A DNA stretch of 64,000 nucleotides from Prorocentrum cordatum. Lineage: Eukaryota; Sar; Dinophyceae; Prorocentrales; Prorocentraceae. Shown piece by piece: positions 11,639-20,375 of this stretch. The position numbers were made by a program, and so were the translations under genes. Numbering within the stretch: the stretch's first letter is position 1; each line of letters opens with the position of its first letter. Location of the stretch: the NCBI GenBank assembly GCA_963575745.1, contig CAUYUJ010001425.1, positions 498,589 to 562,588 on the forward strand. The letters run 5' to 3'. The notes below the pieces were generated by a model that saw nothing but the letters and a program-made list of their open reading frames with translations, was not told where the DNA came from and ran no database searches.

Positions 11639-12340
11639 GCATGATCATCATCAGCATCGCCATCACCATTATCATCATTATCATCAGCATCAACATATTC
11701 ATCATCATCATCAGCAGCATCCGCATCATCATCAGCAGCAGCATCAACATCACCATCACCATCATCACCATCAGCATCATCAGCAGCAGCATCAATATCA
11801 TTATCAATATCGGCATCATCATCACCATCACCATCACCATCACCATCATCATCAGCAGCAGCACCATCATCACCCTTATCCTTATCCTTAGCCTTATCCT
11901 CATCCTCCTCCACCTTCTCCTCCTCATCTTCCTCCTCTTATTCCTCCGCCTCCTATTCCTCCTCCTCCTCCTCCCCTCCTCCTCCTCCTCCTCCTCCTCC
12001 TCCTCCTCCTCCTCCTCCTCCTCCTCCTCCAGCCCCTCATCCTCCTCCTCCACCTCCGCCTCCTCACCTCCTCCTCCTCCTCCTCCTCCTCCTCTCCTCC
12101 TCCTCCTCTTCCTCCTCCTCCTCCTCCTCCTCCTCCTCCTCCTCCTCCTCCTCCTCCTCCCCTCCTCCTCCTCCTCCTCCTCCTCCCCTCCTCCTCCTCC
12201 TCCTCCTTTTCCTCCTCCTCCTCCTCCACAACCTCCTCCTCGTCCTTATTTTTGTTCTCCTCCTCCTGCTCCTCCTCCTCCTCCTCCTCCCCCTCCTCCT
12301 CGCCCCCCTCGGCCCTCTCCTCGATCATCCTGCTCCTTTG
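10951..12340. repeat. Long composite microsatellite GGA-CCT-CAT-CCT
   Basis: (GGA)n at about 10965-11030 is followed by (CCT)n to about 11190, (CAT/ATC)n with CAG, CAC and CGT variants to about 11885, and (CCT)n to about 12335. Nearly 1.4 kb without unique sequence. Poly-Asp, poly-Glu, poly-His and poly-Met frames are artefacts. Confidence 0.92.
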
Positions 12341-13274
12341 ATCCTCCTCCTTGATTCCCTCCGACCGACCTCGATCACTCCTCGACGACCCTCATTCTCG
12401 CATGACAGGCGCCCCCCTTGGAGGCCTCCTCGACGGCGCCCGGGTCCGCCCGCAGCAGCCCCTCCAGCGGCACCTGTCAACAGGCCGATCGCGCGCGCGT
12501 CCGCGCAGCGAGGAACCTCGAGGGTCGAACTTCGAGGATCTGACTTCGAAGATCGAACTTCGAGGATCGATGGTTTTGGCCGCTCTTCGCCCTCCTTGGG
12601 CTTCGTGGGGCGCCCTCGTCGCCGTGGCTGGACTTACTCGAGACTCTGGTCCAAACGCCCCCCCCGATCCCAGGCCACCCCGCATCGCGACAGAATCACG
12701 ACGGAAGGTCGTGTGCAATTTTCGGCAAGACCTTCCTGGTCCCCAGAGGGCCTGGCGGCGAACAAAAAGCCCCCCCCTTTCTTTCTGTTGCCGGTCCTCC
12801 CTCGCTCCCATTCCCCCCGCCAAGTCCCCCGGCCTCCCCCTCCCCCTCTCCCTCCCTCCCTCCCTCCTTTGCTCCGCCCTCCCGCTCGCTCCCCCTCCCG
12901 CTCGCTCCGCCACCCCGCTCCCGCCGCTCAAGGACGTGTAGCGCGCATGCTTGGAAATCGTCTGAAAATGTATTGCTTGTGTCGCGTCAATCCGCCCCCT
13001 CTCGCTCCCCCCCCCCCCACACCCCCATTGCTTGTGTCATGTCAATCCGCCCCCCCTCGTTCTCCCCCCCTCCACAAAACCGCGTGCCCGCGGGCCTCCG
13101 GGAGCGCCAGCACGGGCGCCTCCCCCGCCGCCGCCGCCAGGCCCGCCGCCGCGAGCAGGGGGCGCTGCGCCGCCCCCGCCATCGGATCTCGAGCGGGGCC
13201 TTCGACGAAGCGTCTGTGGCCCTCGTCGAAGCAGCGGCGTCGCCGAGGCCGCGCGCCGGCGCCCCTCACGGCTG
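12341..13274. other. No gene seen; two small repeats
   Basis: Pyrimidine-rich, GC-rich spacer. About 12525-12569 holds three imperfect copies of a 15-bp word (GAACTTCGAGGATC type). A roughly 30-bp word starting ATTGCTTGTGTC occurs twice, near 12971 and 13027, each followed by a C-rich run. Confidence 0.55.
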
Positions 13275-13605
13275 CCCCAAGCTTAAAGCAGGATCGAAAA
13301 TTGATTTCTTGCGCGATGTGCCATCCCTGAGTCAATTATTGTCCTCTGTTCCTCGCACCTCCTCCCTTACATCCTGGATCCTCCTCCTCCTCCTCCTCCT
13401 CCCTCCCTCATCCTCCTCTTCCTTATATGCCTTCTCCTCCGATCTCCTCATCCTCCTTATCATCCGACCTTTCCTCCTCCTACCTCCTCCTGTAGCTTCT
13501 AATCCATAGCCTAGGCACAAGCGTAGGATGGGCCCAAGGCCACTAGATATGCAAGACGGTGTCGTTGAGGACTCACACACACGAAGCGGCAACCATAGAG
13601 AACTC
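13275..13605 (+). repeat. Dispersed repeat, copy A
   Basis: Matches the reverse complement of 48256-48660 at both ends. The left block 13275-13331 includes GATTTCTTGCGCGATGTGCC; the right block 13505-13605 includes GGCACAAGCGTAGGATGG, the word TGCAAGACG, and CTCACACACACGAAGC. Between them is a TCC-type microsatellite of different length in the two copies. No coding frame is evident. Confidence 0.75.
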
Positions 13606-14212
13606 GACCGAAGGCTCCAGTGTCAAGAGTTACGCGTCGGCCTTAGCTTTCTTGGCAAGGTCCTCGCACACTTGAGGATCAGTCTGGCATGGTGCCATTT
13701 CTCATGTTTCCACTGCCGTTGGGAGTCTCGAAGCCTCCTTGGAGGCGGAGGAAGACCCACAGGTTGCCAGGCTACAGAAAGCGACAAACTATGTTTTCAA
13801 GTTGGGAGCTACGTTTGGTATCAGGAGCTATTTTTGCATCACACGAAGCGTCATCCTTTGACCGCTTCTGAGCCCAGCGGGATCAATCAAATTGCGAGCA
13901 GTGCAACTGAAGCTCGAGGGTGGCTGTCGGCGGGCGGACTTGAGCCACCGCGGTAGCGGAAGCAAGGCTGAAAAACTAGCGGGCGCGGAGGGGCCGATGG
14001 GCATTCACGTCAACGACTAAGCACATCCCTAGACGGCCTGAGAACCACGCCCAGACGTGCATATCTCAGCGAAGCTGGTGGATATGAATGGCCAATTTGT
14101 CTTACAATCACCTCTGACAGAAGTTGTCCAGACAAGTACTGCTCTGGCCAGTGGCAAACGATGTCATCGCACGAAGCGTAATCCTTTGATCGCTTCTGAG
14201 CCGGTGCCCGTA
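13606..14212. other. Spacer next to recombinase gene
   Basis: No gene recognised. Holds the two copies of a 38-bp direct repeat described separately; may be the 3' terminal region of the DIRS-like element. Confidence 0.4.
13836..14202. repeat. 38-bp direct repeat pair
   Basis: 13836-13874 and 14163-14202 share a core of the form CACGAAGCGTNATCCTTTGA followed by YCGCTTCTGAGCC, with three or four differences. The second copy ends about 10 bp beyond the stop codon of the minus-strand tyrosine recombinase. Terminal and internal repeats are usual in DIRS elements. Confidence 0.7.
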
Positions 14213-15457
14213 TCATGTGCTGGTGGTCCGAGGGCTACGAAGCCTGTCGAGCAGGAGCTGAGGCAATCGTTTGCTCCTGCGGGCCGCGCGCTTCTGCTTC
14301 TCCTGCGTCACCTTGCGCGGATGCTGGAGAATGAGCGCGCCCTTCTCGTAGCGGGCCACCGAACCGGACGATGCCCATCGGCCGCGCTTCTGGACCACCT
14401 TCAAGGTCCGTCTTCCGTGCGCTTTGTCGTTGGAGGCCCCTGAATGGCAAAAAACGCGCGGGCGCGCTCCCAGGGGCGAGTCGCCCAGGCGGCCGGCGGC
14501 CTTTCTGATCTCCCGCTCGTACTCCGGCAAAATGAAAGCGACGAGCTTTTGGGAGTCGGCGGCCTTCTGCTGGTAGAGGATCCGCAGGACGTGCGTCAGC
14601 CAGGGGCGAGCCGCGTCGCCGACCAGGAGGCTGTCGTCCTGACCTCCCGTCTTGGTTACCTCGCACCACTCCGAGGGCGCGATGGCGATGCCAAAGTGCG
14701 CGCCGAGCTTCGCGGCTGGGGCGGGCGGCAACATCTGACCCTGGCGGAGCTCGACCACCTCGAAGGGTCGGATGTGCGCGTCCGTCTGCCGCGACACCGC
14801 GGCGGCCATCATCGGCCGGTCGTGCTCGATCAGGTCCACCGCTATGTCGTCGACGATGATGTCGGGCAAGGGCAGGCGCATGCGGCCCGGCGAGCGTTTC
14901 GCCCAGCCCTTCAGCGAGGCCAGCGCCTTCGGCAAGTCCACCTTGCCCGTCGTCTTGAGCCGCGGAAGCCTGCGGCCGCAAAGCGTTTGGCGGCCCTCCC
15001 AGACCCCGAAGCCGTCGTCGAACATGTCCACGAAATACTGGGCCAAGGCGTTGTCCAGGCGGCTGAGCGGCTGCAAATCGAGCTTCTTCGACGCGGCGTA
15101 GACCTCGAACTCGTGCACGGCCGCCGCGTACCTCTCGAGGGTCGCGTTCGAGACCGTCGCCATGACCGGCGAGTCGCGCCGCGGGGCTCGGATGGGCCCC
15201 AATCGGCGCGGAGCTGACGGCTGGCGCGGGCGGCCCCTCCCAGGCGGACGCTGTCTGCCAGTCCTGGCGGGCCCGCCAGCGTCGAGGGCGGTCATCCTGG
15301 CCGAACTGGACGAGGGGGTTCCCGTCGTGGCAGGCGTCAGCCGCCTGACAGTCACAGGGGCGGCGCTTGCTGATCCGGTTGCGTAGCGCCCGTCCTCCAG
15401 CCTGCGGCTCGCGGCCGGCCGATCGGAGGAGCCCATGGCGGAACTCGCGCGGGTCAA
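14213..15457 (-). CDS. Tyrosine recombinase (DIRS-type integrase)
   Basis: Catalyses site-specific strand exchange for integration of the element's circular DNA. An internal ATG at 15164 begins the recognisable protein (ATVSNATLERYAAAVHEFEV), which starts with a helical SAM-like core-binding domain; about 98 residues upstream in frame are Pro/Arg-rich and may be linker from a polyprotein. The C-terminal catalytic part has CHSGASNDKAHGRRT, VQKRGRW and SVARYEK, giving the conserved His, Arg and the Tyr nucleophile of the R-H-R-Y set. A basic tail ends at TGA 14213-14215. The frame is uninterrupted over 414 codons, the best-preserved part of the DIRS-like element. Start position is uncertain because expression is probably from a longer transcript. 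Confidence 0.72.
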   Translation of the reverse strand: MTRASSAMGSSDRPAASRRLEDGRYATGSASAAPVTVRRLTPATTGTPSSSSARMTALDAGGPARTGRQRPPGRGRPRQPSAPRRLGPIRAPRRDSPVMATVSNATLERYAAAVHEFEVYAASKKLDLQPLSRLDNALAQYFVDMFDDGFGVWEGRQTLCGRRLPRLKTTGKVDLPKALASLKGWAKRSPGRMRLPLPDIIVDDIAVDLIEHDRPMMAAAVSRQTDAHIRPFEVVELRQGQMLPPAPAAKLGAHFGIAIAPSEWCEVTKTGGQDDSLLVGDAARPWLTHVLRILYQQKAADSQKLVAFILPEYEREIRKAAGRLGDSPLGARPRVFCHSGASNDKAHGRRTLKVVQKRGRWASSGSVARYEKGALILQHPRKVTQEKQKRAARRSKRLPQLLLDRLRSPRTTST

Positions 15458-15559
15458 ACCCCGGCGCGCTCGGGCTGCCCGCCCGAGGGGGCGCGGCCTT
15501 CAGGAGGCCCGCCCGGCCCCGAACCAGAGCCGAGGGATAGGCAGCAGCAAGGTGCAAGA

Positions 15560-15870
15560 TGACCGTGTAACATGATGGCGCGCTTGCGTGGCATGCGGGG
15601 TCGGTCCCCGAGGGCTCTCAAGACCCCAAGGTTCGTCAGAATCCGAATCGGCTTCCGATAGGCAGTTCCATACATACTCACATCGAAATGCGCCTCCGTC
15701 ACGTTCGGGGGCCCACGAAAACGAGCAGCGGGGTCGAAGTTCCACAGTTTCGATGACCTGGGGCCCCCCACGGTCCAGTACGCCCCGCGCCGCGAAAGCG
15801 CGCGGCACAGCGTTGTCGCAAACAGAGCGAAATCGATCCCAAGAAGTTCCCTAACCCGTGCCTGTGCATG
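15560..15870 (-). pseudogene. DIRS methyltransferase-like block
   Basis: The minus frame reads IDFALFATTLCRALSRRGAY, then GGPRSSKLWNFDP, HFDVSMYGTAYRKPIRILTN and LGVLRALG. The pattern of a (N)P-x-SS-x-LW motif followed by C/M-x-YG-x2-x-KPT/I-R-x3-N recurs between RNase H and recombinase in dinoflagellate DIRS-like polyproteins as I know them, and the position matches the methyltransferase-like domain of DIRS elements. The assignment as methyltransferase is inference. Upstream it runs into an AT microsatellite, and it is out of frame with both neighbours. Confidence 0.45.
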
Positions 15871-15929
15871 GTTATTGATACCCCTACAAGGCGTCCCGAT
15901 ATGCACACCCTGTAGGCGGCCTCTGCGGC

Positions 15930-16015
15930 CCGAATCCAACATATATATTATATATATATACACATACTTACATAAACACAGATATATACATATATGTATA
16001 TAGATATTGCTGTGT
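15930..16015. repeat. AT-rich microsatellite
   Basis: TA and ATAC/TATG-type dinucleotide tracts, strikingly AT-rich for this window, inserted inside the DIRS-like pol region. Confidence 0.85.
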
Positions 16016-16319
16016 GGCATGCCGAGACAAGTCAAACTCGCATCCATCTTTGATACCAACTGAATCAGCAAAAGGAAGTCCCATGCCCCTGCAGGTTCGC
16101 GCCAGCAAGCCCAGGCCCCCGAAGGGCTCCACACAACAAGCTGGATCACCAGGCTCGTTCCGACTTGTAGGGCGAGAGATACGCGGAGCAGATGTCGGCA
16201 ACGAAGATGATGATGAAGGACGAGGCTCTGTCAGCTCACCCTCGAGACAGTAGCCCGTAAGTGCGCCGGCGGGCCCCTTGGCAGCCGCGCAGCCAGCGTG
16301 GCATGCAGCTGCCGCCGCT

Positions 16320-17299
16320 GGAGCTTAGGCAGGCGCGACCTTCGGCCGTTTGTCGTCACACCGACGCGAGTCGAGGTCACTCGGGTTCCGATCCGTCTCG
16401 ACGTAGCGGAGACACCACGAGATCTGCCCGCCAAGACGGTGGATCGCTGCCCGTCTGCACAGTGCCTGTAGACCAGCGCTAGAGAGGCCCTTCTCAAAAG
16501 GCCCGCACGGTGACTTGGCTGTCGCTCAGCGTCAGCAGTTTCGAGCCCAGCAGCTTGACGGATCGGCAGTGCCTCCGCAGCCCCATCAGGGCCACGCGCG
16601 CCACCTTCAGGTTGATGTGCTCGTCCTGCCAGCGCCAGCGATCGGCCGCCACCAAGTGGCAGCGACGCCGATCAGTCCGGCCGTCAGCCAGCGCGGGGAT
16701 CCCCGAGTCTAAGGCCACCCTCGCCCGGGTCGCCTCGCCCCTCGCGGCCCGGCGGCGCGGCGTGGAGCGCGCCTCCGCCTGGCCCCGGAGGGCCCGGCCG
16801 GAGGCGGTCAGCGGCCTGGCGGCCGAGCCCGGCGCGTCGCCCCGCACGTAGCCGAGCCCCTCGCACGCCTGGCCCTCGATCAGCGGCGCGCCCCGGCACC
16901 GCCAGCGCCCCCGCCACCTCCGCGCCTCGCGGATCTCCTCAAGCCCCCCCTTCGTCACGCGCAGGGAGTCGCCGCGAGTCGAGGGGCCTCCGCAGTTGAC
17001 CGGGTCCGAGTACTTGGCGCTGAGGTCGGCCTCCATCAAGAAGAGAAGGTTCATCGCGCAGCGGATCTCTGACCTCGCGGAGGGCCGCGTCCGCTTTGGC
17101 TTCTCTAGCGCCTCGTCGATGAAGCGGCAGCAGGCGCTCAAGGCGGACATGGCCGCGGGGCAGAGCTGATTCAGGTTCGCGACGTGCCCGAGCAACACGG
17201 AAGAGAATGTCCGTGCAGCTTGCGTCGGCGCAGTAGAGCACGCCCCGCCAAGTAGGTCCGCCGGGCGCGCCGAGCGACACGTCGTAGCTCCCGCTCTTG
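16320..17299 (-). pseudogene. DIRS-like RNase H region
   Basis: The frame 17198-16494 begins LLGHVANLNQLCPAAMSALS, the connection between RT and RNase H, passes PSARSEIRCAMNLLFLMEAD, and reaches HINLKVARVALMGLRRHC and LLTLSDSQVTVRAF, where SDS supplies an RNase H acidic residue. It then hits TGA at 16494-16496. In the neighbouring frame the same protein continues directly as FEKGLSSAGLQALCRRAA, ISWCLRYVETDRNPSDLDSR, the usual end of DIRS-type RNase H (W-x2-RYV-x-T-x2-NP-x-D-x2-SR). A single-base frameshift at about 16497 therefore breaks an otherwise clear domain. A second frame change separates it from the RT near 17300. Confidence 0.65.
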
Positions 17300-18457
17300 C
17301 TAGTGGTACAACAAGCCAAGCGTCTGCATCTCAACTCCGTCGTTCGACTCGATGTCAAACGGTAGATCATCATCATCAAAACTGTTCTCAATATTGCCCA
17401 TCTGCCTGGTAGCGTCAGCCTGACAGCCCCCGATCACCTGCGCGTTGTCAACGCGCACGCCAGCCACGCACTTGCATGGCCTCAGGGCGGGGGCGGGCTG
17501 CTTCCCCCTCATGACCTGGCCCGGGCCGTCGTCGAGCGTCTTCTCCACCCGACAGGCGACGGCTTCGTTGGCGAAGTAGAGCGCCCTGGACCAGCCCATG
17601 CGCGCCGCCGCCATGCAGGGGTGCGACGTCTCGCCGTCCGCGACCGCGGTCTTCGCCCCCTCGGCGTCGTCCCAGATGGTCGCAGGCCGGCAGCGCGCGC
17701 TCTCCAACTCCTCCGCGTCGACGCGGTCCTCGAAGCCGAACCAGGAGGCAAACTCGAGGATCGTGCGATTGTAGAAGCAGTCCCCGACGTCGCCCTCGAG
17801 CCAGGTCGGGCTGGCTGAAAGCCCCGAGATCAGTCCTCCGAAGCCGGGGGCCCTCCAGCGGGGGTCGGAGAAGCCCAGGTCTGCCATGCAGCGTGATGAC
17901 CCCCACCGAGTAGTAGGTGGTAGTCGGTGCGCCCTGTTCGCCGCTCGCGCGTCAATGATGAGTCTCTGGTGCCCATCCTTCTTCTTGGCCGCGAAGGTGC
18001 CCGCGCGCGCCCTCAGCGGCTGGCGCCGGGTCAGCAGGCCCTGCTGGCTCAAGCGCTGGCACGGCCGCTTCCGAAGGTCTCGCGAGCGCCGAAGGGCGGG
18101 GCCCCAGTTGGGCGAGAAGCCGTCGCCCTCGGCTCGTTCCTTCTCAAGCTTCGCTTCGTCCTTCTCGATCAGGCCCCCCGCGTGCCCGAGGTGGCCGAGC
18201 GCTGCGGGTGGGGGTTCGCGTCGAACGGGCCGAACGCGAACTCGATGACGTTCCTCAGGGCGCCCTCTAGGCCCCCCGGGGCCTCGCGCAGCAGGATGTG
18301 GATGATACCCGCGACGATGACCGGGAAGAAGACGATGATGCATATGAGGATGATGATGCACCTGGCGGCCTCCAGGATGGATCCGCCAGGGCTCATCTCT
18401 AGCGGGCGCTGCCCCGCGGCAGGGCAGAAAGAAGTAGCCGCCAAGAAGGGATAGCAC
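17300..18457 (-). pseudogene. DIRS-like reverse transcriptase
   Basis: RNA-dependent DNA polymerase remnant. Recognisable elements in order are TFAAKKKDGHQRLIIDARAA (finger region, KKDG-x-RLIIDAR), LEGDVGDCFYN (first catalytic Asp region), MAAARMGWSRALYFANEA (palm MGW motif) and VAGVRVDNAQVIGG, which occupies the place of the YVDD box; a VDN rather than VDD form is usual in this dinoflagellate DIRS-like lineage as I know it. The first about 110 codons of the frame, including a hydrophobic stretch at about 18360-18280, do not look like RT. The final HETLG-like element appears as MQTLGLLYH. Downstream the RNase H is in another frame, so the copy is inactive. Confidence 0.65.
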
Positions 18458-18489
18458 AGCAGTGCACAGGTTGGGGCTCGAGGGCGAGC

Positions 18490-18840
18490 TCGCAGTGGCG
18501 AGGCAATGTCAGCCGTCCTATGTCCCGACGCCAGCCTGGTGAAAGGGGCTGCGAGCTCGGGCTTCCGCACTCGCGCGCTGCCCCCAGGCAGGTCGATCAC
18601 GCGGCCTAGGACGTCGAGCAGGTTCACGCTGATGATACGCGGCACGTCCTCCTCCAACCCGGTCGCCTCGACCACCCCCATGATGTCTCCCAGGGTCACA
18701 TGGGGAAAGAATGGTAGCAATGGGCTTCGCGGCGGCGCCGACTCCGCGGGCTTGGCGCGGTGCTCGGTGCTCCAGAGGTGCTACCGCGTAGGTGGGCCCC
18801 AGGCGCGCCAGCTCGACTGCTTCGCGATTCAGCGAGTCTG
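18490..18840 (-). pseudogene. Possible aspartic-protease-like remnant
   Basis: The minus frame starting at 18720 reads PHVTLGDIMGVVEATGLEED, IISVNLLDVLGRVIDLPGGS and FTRLASGHRTADIA; an upstream frame gives LNREAVELARLGPTYAVAPL. The L-x-x-LG-x-V-ID-L-P...GH-x-x-x-DI pattern resembles the C-terminal half of retropepsins in dinoflagellate copia-like polyproteins, but no DTG/DSG active site is visible. It could instead be a gag-like region of the DIRS-like element. Weak call. Confidence 0.25.
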
Positions 18841-19490
18841 AAAGGGAAGAGGGGAGGAGGCGGAGAAGGAGGAGGCGGAGAAGGAGGAGGAGGTGGAGGG
18901 GGTGGAGGAGGAGGAGGACGAGGATAAGGAAGAGGAGAGAAGGCCTCGCTGCCCGCGCTGCCCTTGCTGGCGCCGCCCTCGACGCCATGGCTGAGCTTGG
19001 CCGCCTTCTGGGGTGGGGGGGGGGGCAGGGGAAGAGGGTGGGGGGGGGTGAATGAGGCCTGCCTGCGGGCACTGTTGTTGCCGAGCTCGACCTTGCGCGA
19101 GCTGAGCCCGGCCGCGCCGCCCGCGATGTTGCCGTCGTCGAGCTCGGCCTGGCTGCCCATAATTCTGCCCTTGCCCTTGCTGAGCTCGGCCGCGCTGCCC
19201 GCGATAATCGCGCCGTCGCCGAGCTCGGCCTCGGGGGGGGGGGGGGGGCGAGGAACGGGGGCGGCGGGGGGGGGGGAGGAGGAGGAGAAAGGGGGGCGGG
19301 GGAGGAGGAAGAGGAGGGGGAGAAGGAGGAGGAGGAGGAGGAGGAGGAGGGGGGGGAGGAGGACGTGGAGGGGGAGGAGGAGGAGGGGGGGGGGGCGGAG
19401 GAAGAGGGAGAAGAGGATGGGGAAGGAGGCGGAGGGAAGAGATAAAAGGAGGAGGCGGAGGTGCGCTCGCGTCATATATGACACCCTACC
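18841..19490. repeat. Purine-rich low-complexity block
   Basis: GGA-type repeats at about 18845-18950 and 19280-19460, with G runs of 9-15. Between them (about 19060-19240) the minus strand holds two to three imperfect copies of a 75-85-bp unit reading AELGDGAIIAGSAAELSKGK and AELDDGNIAGGAAGLSSRK. No confident gene. Confidence 0.75.
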
Positions 19491-19496
19491 CCCCCC

Positions 19497-19692
19497 TGTG
19501 TATGGGGTTGAAGTACAAGGGTACAGAACCCCTGATCCGTTGGTAGAGAGAAGGAGGGATAGATGGATATCTTTCCCTCCCGCACGATCAAGGTCTGATC
19601 GATCTATCTCAATACCTGAGCCCAAACGGCCAGGTGCAGGAGAGGTAAGGATAAGGAGTATATATGAGGGTATTACACGGGTTCCATTCACA
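19497..19692 (-). repeat. 3' LTR
   Basis: 196 bp, + strand TGTGTATGG...CCATTCACA, so in element orientation it begins TG and ends CA with 8-of-9-bp terminal inverted repeats. Three substitutions and no indels relative to the other LTR. Contains TATATA-like sequence at about 19658-19665. Confidence 0.88.
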
Positions 19693-19703
19693 CCCCCCGC
19701 CCC
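19693..19703 (-). promoter_or_regulatory. Polypurine tract
   Basis: GGGGCGGGGGG in element orientation, directly against the first base of the 3' LTR, the expected primer site for plus-strand DNA synthesis. The same position outside the 5' LTR also has a C run, so part of the match is composition. Confidence 0.65.
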
Positions 19704-20375
19704 GAATCCCGCCCGTGAAGGCAGGACTCGGGAACAGAGGAAGGGAATCCGTAACCTCTGAACTCCTTTAGTCCTTAAGTCAGGAGGCAGCTGGGCTTGA
19801 AATCAGCGAAGCCACAGCTGCAAAGTGAAGTTAGAAGGAGCACCCTAAGTCCCCCTTTCTTCTCCAAGCGCGCTTTGGTGCCCCCTCGGTGCGCCCCCCA
19901 AAACGCTTCGGCACTCGAGGGCGGAGAAGAATGAGACAAGGGTGGGCGGAGAAAGAAGATCTGAGCGTTGAAGCAACATGCAAACTGCCTCGCTTCTGCG
20001 AGGCAGGTGTTGCCACCAGTTAGCAGATTATTCTCGACGCAATCATGTTTAAACTGTTAAAATATGCATGATAAGATCGGGTTGACGAACACGATCTTGA
20101 AATGCAACACATCTTTGTGTGAAAGCAAATGTCTGGCCAGACAAAATGTCGTGTTGATGAACACGAAAACTCATGTGTATAAATTATGGTTGGCGACTCC
20201 CGTTGGCGTTGCCCCTTAGGAGGCTGCCTCGGTGATCGCAAAAGGTATTTGTGTGGGTGTGGCCACTTGTGTTATATAATGAAGTGGCCTAACAGTATGT
20301 ACTAGCCACCGCTCAAGGCGAACTTTGGTTATATTGAAGTTCGTGCCTTGAGCGGTGGGCCTTGCGGCCGACTCA
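19704..20375 (-). other. 3' untranslated region with hairpin series
   Basis: No coding frame. AT-rich compared with the rest. Between 20073 and 20358 lie at least six short hairpins: 20073-20098 (AAGATCG arms, one mismatch), 20107-20120 (ACACA/TGTGT), 20130-20143 (palindrome TGTCTGGCCAGACA), 20150-20165 (CGTGTT/AACACG), 20261-20289 (GGCCACTT/AAGTGGCC) and 20306-20358 (20-bp arms starting CCACCGCTCAAGGC). The last lies 18 bp after the ORF B stop codon. May serve RNA 3'-end formation, packaging or stability; function is inference. Confidence 0.7.

Larger units (their letters stand above)
14213..18720 (-). mobile_element. Degraded DIRS-like retroelement
   Basis: Reading on the minus strand, reverse transcriptase (about 18250-17300), RNase H (about 17250-16320), a methyltransferase-like block (about 15870-15560) and a tyrosine recombinase (15457-14213) follow in the order known for DIRS-group elements, which integrate with a tyrosine recombinase instead of a DDE integrase. 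Several frameshifts and an AT microsatellite interrupt the pol part, so the copy is not autonomous. Boundaries are uncertain: a possible protease/gag-like remnant extends to about 18840, and the direct repeats at 13836-14202 may mark the other end. It abuts the LTR element at 19497 but is independent of it. Confidence 0.7.
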
